Below, in pieces: positions 54,040 to 63,200 of a stretch of DNA of 64,000 bases. The DNA is taken from contig JAURGP010000002.1 in assembly GCA_030833725.1 (NCBI GenBank), positions 34,261 to 98,260 of the forward strand, in the 5' to 3' direction. Source of the DNA: Candidatus Kapaibacterium sp. Its GTDB lineage: Bacteria; Bacteroidota; Ignavibacteria; Kapaibacteriales; Kapaibacteriaceae. Each line of letters opens with the position of its first letter. The first letter of the stretch is position 1. The position numbers and the translations under genes were made by a program. Under the pieces are notes generated by a model. The model saw nothing but the letters and a program-made list of their open reading frames with translations. It was not told where the DNA came from and made no database searches.

Positions 54040-56172
54040 ATGGCAAAACCAGCAAGTAAGGCCAAGAAAGCAGCCCCGGTCACCGCCAAGACACCGGCCA
54101 AGACACCGGCGAAGACAACCGTGAAAGATCCTGCGGCATTCGACGTGAGTGGCTACTCGAAAGAGACCCTCATTGATTGGTACACCACCCAGGAACTGGG
54201 ACGCCGACTCGACATCAAGGCTGCCAACTACCTGAAGATGGCTATGGGCTGGTCCTACCATGCCCCGTTTGCTGGCCATGACGGTATTCAGCTGGCTCTG
54301 GGCAAGATCTTCCGACAGGGAACGGACTTCCTGTTTCCCTACTACCGCGACATGCTGACCTCGTTGGCAGCGGGTGTGACTGTCGAGGAGATCATTGCCA
54401 ACGGACTGAGCAAGGATGCCGACGTTGCCGGAGGTGGTAGGCACATGTCGAACCACTTTGCCAAACTGTCAGTGGGCCTTCAGAACTCCTCGTCGTGCAC
54501 TGGCAACCACTCGCAACAGGCCGTTGGTACGGCCCGAGCTATCAAGAAGTACAACGGCTCAGAGGTGGTTTTCTGCTCTACGGGCGATTCTACCACGTCT
54601 GAAGGATACTACTACGAGGCGGTGAATGGTGCCGACCGCGAGAAACTGCCAATCGTGTTTGTGATTCAGAACAACAAGTACGGCATCTCCGTACCCGTGC
54701 ACGAACAAACAGCCAACGAAAAGGTCTCCGACAACTTCCGTGGGTTCTCAAACTTGAAGATCATCGAGTGCGACGGTCGAAACCCCATTGACAGCTACCG
54801 TGCCATGAAGGAAGCCGTAGACTACTGTCGGTCAGGTAAGGGGCCGGCTATGGTACATGCGGATTGCGACCGCATCGGCTCGCACTCCAACTCCGACAAT
54901 CACACCCTGTACCGTACGGATGAAGACATCCAGGCCATGAAGGATCGCGATCCACTGCCACGCATGCGTCAGGCGCTGATTTCTGCTGGAATCCTCACCG
55001 AAGAGCAAGCAAAGGCGATCGAAGACAACAATAAGCGGCTTATCAACGCCGCCGCCGACGCGGTAGAGCCCCTTCCCGATCCAGCTCCCGAGTCGTACAT
55101 CGACTTTGTCCTGCCTCCGGCTGTCATCGATTATCACGACACGTCGGAGTCTCGCGTACAGCCAGCTGCAGATGCCCCCATTGTTACGCTCCGTGAAGGT
55201 ATCAACGCAACGATGATGGAGGAGTTTCGCCGGAACCCGAACACCTTCCTGTTCGGTCAGGACGTGGCCTCCTTCAAGAAGCAGGGCATTTTCAACGTGT
55301 GCAAGGGCATGTTGGATGAGTTTGGTAACGACCGCGTGTTCAACGCGCCGATCGCCGAGGACTTTATCGTTGGTACGGCCAATGGTATGACGCGCTATCG
55401 CGACGACATCCGCGTGGTGGTGGAGGGCGCCGAGTTTGCCGACTACTTCTGGCCGGCAATGGAGCAGCTCATCGAGTGTACACACGACTACTGGCGCACA
55501 AAAGGCCAGTTTTCTCCGGCCATCGTCATTCGATTGGCCTCGGGGGGATATATCCAAGGTGGACTGTACCACTCCCAAAACCTGGAAGGGACGTTCACAA
55601 CCCTTCCCGGTCTGCGCGTGGTGATGCCGGCATTTGCTGACGACGCCGTGGGTTTGATGCGGACGGCGATCCGCTCCCGTGGCACCACGATGTACTTGGA
55701 GCCAAAGTTCCTCTACAACTACCGCCCTACCTCGTCCGCAATGCCACCAGAGGACTACCTCGTGCCGTTCGGCAAGGCTCGCGTCCGTCGCCAGGGAACC
55801 GATGCAACTATCGTGACCTTTGGCACAGCAGTTCACTGGAGTCTGAAAGCAGCGGAAACACTGGCCCAAGAGGGTAAGTCTATTGAAGTCATTGACTTGC
55901 GCTCCCTGGCCCCATGGGATAAGGAGCTGGTGTTTGAGTCGGTCCGGCGCACGGGTCGATGCATTGTGGCTCACGAAGACAAGGTAACAGGTGGCTTTGG
56001 TGGCGAAATCGCCGCATCGATTGGGCAAGAGTTGTTCCGATACCTCGACGCACCAGTTGCCCGCGTGGGATCCAAGGATACCCCTGTAGGGTTTGCCAAG
56101 ACCCTTGAAGCAGCAACGCTTCTTTCTCCCGACGACATCGAGCAGGCAGTGCGAACGACACTCGCATTCTAA
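54040..56172 (+). CDS. 2-oxo acid dehydrogenase E1, alpha and beta subunits fused
   Basis: A 710-residue fusion. Residues 1-30 are a Lys/Ala/Pro/Thr-rich tether with AKTP repeats. Residues about 40-370 are E1-alpha: SYHAPFAGHDGIQLALG, GGGRHMSNHFAKLSV, and the thiamine-diphosphate GDSTTSEGYYYEAVNGA ... NNKYGISV segment. Residues about 380-710 are E1-beta (REGINATMMEEFRRN, GQDVASFKKQG, IVVEGAEFADYFWPAMEQL, DLRSLAPWDKE). The enzyme decarboxylates oxo-acids and passes the acyl group to E2. The neighbouring ilvE favours branched-chain substrates, though pyruvate cannot be excluded. E2 and E3 are not in the window. Confidence 0.9.
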   Translation: MAKPASKAKKAAPVTAKTPAKTPAKTTVKDPAAFDVSGYSKETLIDWYTTQELGRRLDIKAANYLKMAMGWSYHAPFAGHDGIQLALGKIFRQGTDFLFPYYRDMLTSLAAGVTVEEIIANGLSKDADVAGGGRHMSNHFAKLSVGLQNSSSCTGNHSQQAVGTARAIKKYNGSEVVFCSTGDSTTSEGYYYEAVNGADREKLPIVFVIQNNKYGISVPVHEQTANEKVSDNFRGFSNLKIIECDGRNPIDSYRAMKEAVDYCRSGKGPAMVHADCDRIGSHSNSDNHTLYRTDEDIQAMKDRDPLPRMRQALISAGILTEEQAKAIEDNNKRLINAAADAVEPLPDPAPESYIDFVLPPAVIDYHDTSESRVQPAADAPIVTLREGINATMMEEFRRNPNTFLFGQDVASFKKQGIFNVCKGMLDEFGNDRVFNAPIAEDFIVGTANGMTRYRDDIRVVVEGAEFADYFWPAMEQLIECTHDYWRTKGQFSPAIVIRLASGGYIQGGLYHSQNLEGTFTTLPGLRVVMPAFADDAVGLMRTAIRSRGTTMYLEPKFLYNYRPTSSAMPPEDYLVPFGKARVRRQGTDATIVTFGTAVHWSLKAAETLAQEGKSIEVIDLRSLAPWDKELVFESVRRTGRCIVAHEDKVTGGFGGEIAASIGQELFRYLDAPVARVGSKDTPVGFAKTLEAATLLSPDDIEQAVRTTLAF
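54085..54120 (+). repeat. 12-base tandem repeat in the E1 tether (3 units)
   Basis: Unit GCCAAGACACCG twice, then a third diverged unit, encoding Ala-Lys-Thr-Pro, Ala-Lys-Thr-Pro, Ala-Lys-Thr-Thr. Confidence 0.85.
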
Positions 56173-56186
56173 CGCTCGCATTCTAA
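56161..56186 (+). repeat. Duplicated 12-mer spanning the E1 stop codon
   Basis: CTCGCATTCTAA occurs at 56161-56172 (including the TAA stop) and again at 56175-56186, two bases apart; a local duplication of the gene end. Confidence 0.85.
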
Positions 56187-56199
56187 TGTGCAATGTGTG

Positions 56200-56232
56200 G
56201 AGGGGGCTTCACACTTCGCTGAGGCCCCTCTT
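56200..56232 (+). terminator. Candidate terminator after the E1 gene
   Basis: GAGGGG (56200-56205) pairs with CCCCTC (56225-56230), with partial extension of the stem inside, followed by only two T. Weak tail, but it is placed right after the operon and before the next promoter. Confidence 0.4.
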
Positions 56233-56306
56233 AACTCCGCAATCAATAGGGAGTTGACAAGCAGGCACCTCAAATTTCACTGCTTGTGTATTCCTGTCGG
56301 CTCCGA

Positions 56307-56314
56307 TATATTTG
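56307..56314 (+). promoter_or_regulatory. Promoter -7 element TATATTTG for the TPR protein gene
   Basis: Exact TAnnTTTG match with a TTG 20 bases upstream as a candidate -33 element. The leader would be about 95 bases, longer than at the other promoters; nothing recognisable is in it. Confidence 0.5.
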
Positions 56315-56416
56315 CGTCTTCACATCCGTGGGCATAGTGTGCCCTGACGGAGTTGTTGCATACGTACTAACGTTTGTAACGAGCGAAACAACCTCTCAGA
56401 GAACATTTAGAAAACT

Positions 56417-57136
56417 ATGCTTTCAGAGCAGCAATCAAGCGATTTCGAGCATGTAGCGGGCAATGCAGCGGGCAGCAACACCGCCGTTCCAGGCTGGATG
56501 CAGTCCATGCAACAACAGTGGAAACTCTACGCTGGTGTGGTTGCCGTGGTCGTGATTGGTATCGGTGCCGCATGGTGGTACACTTCGTCGTCGGATGAAA
56601 AGAATGCAGCTGCGGCCGCCGAACTTGCACGCATCCGCAGTGTGTTCGAAGCCGGTCAGTTCGAACAAGCCCTTAGTGGCGAAGGTGTGATGGTAGGCGA
56701 TCAACAGGCCATGGGCCTAAAACAGATCGCCGACACGTATGGCTCTACTCCAGCTGGTCAGGTTGCAGCCCTCCTTACCGGAAACAGCCTGGTCAACCTC
56801 GGAAAGTTCACGGAAGCAGAACCGTACTTTACTTCTGCCAGATCCAGCAGCGCTCTGATTGTGGAAGTTGGTGCTATTCAAGGACTTGCGTCCTGCATGG
56901 AAGCCACAGGCAACTACGCAGGTGCAGCTGATCTCTATGTGGAGGCAGCCAAACGGGCAGCGGATACTGGTCTAGAACCAGCTTGCTACCTAAAGGCAGC
57001 CCTGTGTTTTGAGGCGGCAAAGGACACAAAACAGGCAGCTGATGCCTACACTACGATTGCTAAACAGTACGAAACGTCGGAGGTTGCTCCCCAAGCAAAA
57101 ACAGGTCTCGCCAGGCTTGGCATGGCAATTGATTAG
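56417..57136 (+). CDS. Membrane-anchored TPR protein (YfgM-like)
   Basis: A 239-residue protein. It has about 35 cytoplasmic residues, one membrane helix (WKLYAGVVAVVVIGIGAAWW), then a periplasmic stretch of TPR repeats (residues about 60-239, for example ALLTGNSLVNLGKFTEAEPYF and LEPACYLKAALCFEAAKDTKQAADAYTTI). The layout matches YfgM, an ancillary SecYEG subunit that passes secreted proteins to chaperones. It is directly upstream of the giant surface protein gene, a plausible client. It is an isolated unit between two predicted terminators. Confidence 0.82.
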   Translation: MLSEQQSSDFEHVAGNAAGSNTAVPGWMQSMQQQWKLYAGVVAVVVIGIGAAWWYTSSSDEKNAAAAAELARIRSVFEAGQFEQALSGEGVMVGDQQAMGLKQIADTYGSTPAGQVAALLTGNSLVNLGKFTEAEPYFTSARSSSALIVEVGAIQGLASCMEATGNYAGAADLYVEAAKRAADTGLEPACYLKAALCFEAAKDTKQAADAYTTIAKQYETSEVAPQAKTGLARLGMAID

Positions 57137-57138
57137 TG

Positions 57139-57163
57139 AAGGGCTGGCATTGTGTGCCCTTTT
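57139..57163 (+). terminator. Rho-independent terminator after the TPR protein gene
   Basis: AAGGGC (57139-57144) pairs with GCCCTT (57156-57161), followed by T residues. A second hairpin, ACCCCA/TGGGGT (57172-57188), lacks a T-run and may belong to the leader of the next gene. Confidence 0.5.
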
Positions 57164-57276
57164 GCTGTTCTACCCCACATGATGGGGTGAGACCATTTGC
57201 AGAAGGCACTCTCACAAAGAAGAACATGATTCTAAATACAGATCAAAGACATAAGGTTTTTACAACTGGAGGTTGT

Positions 57277-60200
57277 ATGCAACGTTGGTTTCGTCTCAGC
57301 AGCTTGCTGCTAGTGTTGACTGCCGCGTTCTCAGTGGCTCAGGCCCAAGTAGAAGTGCGTGGTAGTCTTCCACCGGGCGAGGTGCGCATTTTCGTGCGTG
57401 ACTCGATTTACCGGATTAGCGGCACGTACACGATTGGCGGTACCCTGGTCATTGAACCAGGTACGCGAGTCGAGTTTATGCCGAACGGCCGTCTGATCGA
57501 TTCGACCGGTGGTCGAATCATCGCTGACGGTCGCGCCTCGGCAACATATAATGCCAATGCGGTGAATCCGCTGGTCGCCCCCTACACGGGATACGACGAT
57601 CCAGCGTACTTCGCAGCACCTGGCGTTCTCACAGGGAATATCGCAGCCGAACCGACGATTCATGCGTCGAACTACAGCCAGGTATTCCATGTAGATATGG
57701 ATGACAACAATCCAAATCTTCAGAACCTGACACCAGGTGAAGCCATCGTGTATTACGCAGCCCGTCTGAACATGGGTGGTGTGATCTCGGCGATTCGCCT
57801 GAATCCATGGTTCCGTGAAAAGGCTGGAAGTGACATCAACGTGTCGCAGGCACGGATTACCTTCATTGCTGGAGACGTGAACAACTTCTCGCGCGAGTGG
57901 GGTCACATCATCGTTCTGCCAGGTGCCAACGCCGCCTTCTTCCGCGACGTTGACTTTGTGAACTTCCGCAAAGACACCACGGTAGATAACGAACCTGTGT
58001 ACCTGCAGAACGTGTCGGGTAACTCGTTCACCCGCGCTCAGGCAGAAGCAGCAAACAATACACTGATCAGTGAGACGAACGGTAGCGGTGGTGCACTCAC
58101 CACATACTCCGTTCGTACATGGTTGGTTGGCTGTACGTTCCGCGGAAACATGGCTCGCTACAATGGTGGAGCTATTCAGATCCGTCAGGCCCCGGTTGAT
58201 AATAGTGGCGCTCTTCAGCTGTATCCAAACGCTGACGCCACCTACAACAACCTGCCGAACTACAATCCAACAGCGAACCCGTTCATCACCAGCCCATGGA
58301 CGAACGATCCAATCGCTCAAAACATCAAGGCTATCGACCAACTCTACAACCCGAACTACGTTGCTCCGCTGAATGACGCTAACCGTCAGAAGTACGACGA
58401 CGCTCGCGTTGCCATGTACCTCGGTCGTATCCGTCAGTTGAAGTTCTACGGAAACCACACCCTGATTGCAGACGTAGATACGGTGCTTATCGGTGGTATT
58501 CGTGTTGTTTCCGACAAAGACGCAGCTGCTACGGTGTTTGGAACACCTGGTCGCTCACAAAAGAATATGGCGGCCGGTGGCGCTGTATACATCTCGGGAC
58601 GTACCCCAATGCTCGTCGGTCTGGGTATCAACGACTTCCAGGGCAAAGACACGATCCTGTTTGATGGTAACTACGCTGAAAACCGTCAGCCAGCAACGCC
58701 AAACAACGGCGTATACACGATGGGTGCTAAGGGTGGTGCTCTGTACGTCGGTGACAACACGTCGCTGATGGTTGCAGGTCGTTACACCAACAACCACACC
58801 CACGTACCATACATCACTGACTCGACCACGAATGCAACAACATCGCTTGCTTCGTACTCGCACGGTGGTGCTATCTATGCAAACAACAATGCCTGGACTT
58901 TGTACGTACGTGGTGGTCTGGATAACAATCCTCCAACCCACTTCACGAACAACACGTCCGGACGTGGTGGCGCTATCTACACAGCGTACAACGCTAACGT
59001 GAAGCAGGTATCGCCGCACATTGGTGGTTCCGATGGCATTATCAATGCTCGCAACCAAGGCTACAACATCAAGTTCCGCAACAACATGGCAGTCGCTTCG
59101 GGTGGTGCTATCCACACCGAGCGCAACATGTATGTCTACGGAGCTGGTGGTGCTAGCGGCTCGCTGTGGGTATATGGTGCCAACTACGGTATCGACTTCT
59201 CTAACAACGAAGCCGGCTACTATGGTGGTGCAGTGGCTGTCGATCAGCCAGCAGGCCTGCCTATCTCCGAACGTGCTCTGCGCTATGTGCGTGCGCAGTT
59301 CGTTGAGAACGTTGTTGGTAACGTTAACCAGAACCTGAAGGACAACGTACGCGGCGGTGGTGGTTTGTACACCATCAATGCCGATCTGAACGTTGTAAAG
59401 GGCGTTGAATTCCGCGCTAACGAAGCATGGAATGGTAACGGTGGTGCTGTAGCGGTGGTAACACCTGACACACTGACGCGTAAGCGATTCATGGTGACGG
59501 ACCTAGACGAGATCTACTACAACATGGATGGCGTTGCTACTGGCTACATGCCACGTAACGACGTGTTTACCTTCCAGAACGGTTCCCTGCAGCCAGACGA
59601 GCGCATGTTGACGCGCTTCTACGATAACGTAGCAGCTCCAAACATGGACCGTATGGGTTCAGGTACCACACAGATCGGTGACATCAACATCACCCACCCA
59701 GGAACATTGGTACGTGAAAACGGTACCGGTCTTGGTGGAGCGTTGTACATTCTTGACTCGATCCGCGTTCGCGTTGACACCTTCTCGTTCGACCGCGTTC
59801 GTATGCAAAACAACACGGCGTTCAGCGGCTCGGCGATCTACTCCGACAACTACGACCTCAAGCTTGCAATGCTGCGTAGCTACATCACAGCTAACAAGGC
59901 GACGTCAAGCATTGGTCGTTCGGACGAAGAGATCGAAGGTCCTCTTGTCAACAACGAAAACGCCGCATCGAGCGACCTCGCAGCTGCTACGATCTATGGT
60001 GAACTCGTTGGACCACTGCCATGGACATCCTACAGCTTTGCTGCTAACTCGATCTACAACAACGATGCGCGCTTTACGATACGTTTGCCAGATGCACAGG
60101 ACACCAAGGGTGTACTTGCAGGTAGCACCGGAATCGGCTTTGGTGGTGTAGACACACTTCGCGGCAACTACTGGGGCCGTACAGAAGCAGACGTAACCAC

Positions 60201-63200
60201 GGTTCTCCCAGCTTCGGCAAACAACTCGTTCCGCCGTACGCAGGAAACCTTCTTTATCGCTGGTAACGGTGACACCCACATGCAGTTTGTACGTGGCGGT
60301 GCTGGTACTCAGCAAGGCCCATTCGAATCGCAATGGCGCCTCACCTACACGCCAATCGATATCTATACGATTCCTGACACCCTTCTGATGCAAGGTCGTA
60401 TCTACGACATCTTCGACAAGGGAACGGACATCAAAACAGCAGATTACTCGAAGCGCCGCATGGCTCCTGTCGAAGACTTCGCCGTAGGTATCGCACCAAA
60501 CGTGAAGCGCTTTGTAGATGCTACGCAGCCCTCGTTCAACAAGTATGTAAAGCGCTGGACACGTAATCCATTCGATGCCGAAGAATACGATTACATCGCA
60601 GCCGTGCAACGCGAATTCACAGGTAACCACCCAATTGGCTACCCATTGTTCCTGGAGGCACATGTAGACTATAGCGCTACGGCTTCGATCAGTAACAACG
60701 ACCTTCGCGAAGTAAACGAGCAGGTGTTCTTCGTAATCAACGAGCGCACCGGTGACTACATCCGAGCCATCATGCACCAGCGTGATGCACTGGACGAAGT
60801 ATACCGTGCCCGAGTAGAACTTGTTCCTGACTCCACCAATGGTGCTGATCCAAACCAGCGTCGCGGTCGCGAAGGACTGGCAACGTATGGTACGGGTGCT
60901 ACTCTTCTCGGTCTGTTGCGCGCAAATGCAATCCGTGAAGACTCAGCCGCACTTGCAGGTCGCGTATGGGACGGCAGCACGACGAATGGCGAACTGGGTG
61001 GTGCAAACTTCCGCCTCGGCAACCGTCCTTCGCTTCCAACATCGAACAACGGTAAAGAAACGTTCTACGGTGGTGAGCGCTTCCGTGCTCTCCCAGTACG
61101 CGCAGGTGACAACGTCATGGTTGTTTCGCGTACAGTACTGTGGAAAGAAGGCGTGAACTCTGCTCTGAACGGTGCCCTCATGTTCACCGTTAACAACCAG
61201 ACAGAACCGCCAACATTCACAGGTTCGGGCGACACACTTGCTACCGACGCCACGATTCACCCAGAAATGCGCAACCGCGTGTTCGTAACGGAGAATCGTC
61301 TGTACACGCCAATCACGGCTGCACAATCACGCCGTCAAGGCGGTGGAAGCTGGTTCAACGAACCAGTAAGCTATCCAGCTGACTCGGCAGGTAACGCAAT
61401 TCCAAGCCGTAACTGGATGGAACGTGACTCGATCTTTACGATCACAGCTGTAGACGCCAACGGATTCTATGATCCTCGCACGATCATGGATAGCACATGG
61501 GGCGCAGAACTGTCGTACTTCTGGCGCATCACGTCGCCGAACTCGGCCCTCCGCTACTGGCTCCGTGACACCCTCGTTCGTGTATCTGATGGTGACAACC
61601 AAGCTTGGGGAGCACGTGGCTACCTCGTTCTGCGCGGTCGTCCAATCAATCCATACATCGTACCTGGTGGCGAAGAAGTAGAAGTAACAACAAAGAACTT
61701 CCCACCAAGCCTTGAGATCGTGGACTCCCTGCGTTCGGCTGGCTATGACGACGAAGTTGTATCGCGTTGGTTCTACACCTACCCATCATACTTCCACGCT
61801 GAGAAGTATGACAACAATGAACTTGCACTGGGTGACCGTAACCCAGGTAACACGAATGCTCGTTACCTGCAACAGGACTCCGTGAACTACGGCTGGTTGG
61901 ATACAACCTCGTATCGCTTCCGTATTCACGTGGTGGATTCGATGCCACGCTTCCTCTGGGCTCACAAGCCAGATCGCTTTGGCCGTCAGTACACCGAAAT
62001 GCTTGCTGGTGACACGACGATTGTTCTGGACCCAACGACAACAGATCCAAACTCGTTCAGCAATGGCGAGTACATTGATACGCTCCGCATGTTCGTAACG
62101 GCATCGCGCGTTGGTCGTCGCTTGACCGCTCCAAATGCCATCAACAACGAAGAGTACAACGATCCAATTGGTAACCAACCTGACTCGATCGACATCCAAT
62201 TCGTAGCAAACTTGACGGACTCGCTCCGCTTCAAGCTCGATGTGAACACGGATGACGAATTCGAAGACATGGCTGCCATGGACGCCAATCGCTGGGTAGT
62301 TCAGCAGTACGGTGCTTGGGACTTCCGTTATGGCAAAACTGCCTATGGATTCAAGTCTGTCGCTGTACGTGAAACACCAGGTGACACCACGAACGACGAA
62401 GTGGTAATGGCACGTCCAGTCTGGATGGCTAATCAGTACCTCCGCAAGTTTGATGCTTCGGAAGCTATTGACCCATTCGCTGAAGATCTGTCAACAGCGG
62501 GTAAGATTAACATCCGTATCGCTGCTGATGAGGCCATGAACATTCTGAAGGCTTCTAATCCATTCAATCCTGGCAACCCATATCACCGCGACCTGAACAC
62601 GGACACCGTGATGACGATCGTTGTGAATGATGGCCATGGTGGAATCAATCAGCTTACACGTCGCGTGTTCGTCAACGTTGCACCAGAGATTCTGACAGCA
62701 AGTCTGCCAGACGCTATGGAGGACATGGACTACAACGTAGCTCTCCTTGATAGTGGTCGTGCCATCTCGGTTTACGACGCTAACTGGGGCCAGGCTCGCG
62801 AATTCGAACTGATCTACGGTTCAGAGTCACGTGATTCAATTCCGGTGGACCCATACTTCCCTGAAGCTGGCTACATCGTATTTGATGAATCGAACAAGAC
62901 CACCCCGGAGTGGTTGAAGATCAATAGCAAGAGCGGTCTTCTCTACGGTACCCCACGCGTGACAGACGTTCCGTTCGCTGATACAACGGTTCTGGTAACA
63001 GTCCTCGTTGAAGACGCCGGTGGTCTGCGTGACATCAAGAGCATTCCTCTGCGTATTGAAGCAAAGAACCACGATCCTGAACTGTTCGAATCACCAATCA
63101 TCTCCTGCGTCGAACTTGGTGCAGAGTATTCTGATACCATCACGGTAACGGATATCGACCTGGCCCGTCGTCAGGCTGGCAATGAGAAGTTGACGTTCGA

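Noticed and set aside
54832-56193. 453-codon frame antisense to the fused E1 gene
   Set aside because: Its protein has no domain or hydrophobic pattern, and it mirrors the strong codon bias of the E1 gene, which leaves the antisense frame open.
57331-58458. 375-codon antisense frame under the giant surface protein, and similar ones to 60.8 kb
   Set aside because: The sense frame has signal peptide, ribosome-binding site and repeats, and runs unbroken for 6.7 kb; the antisense frames are by-products.
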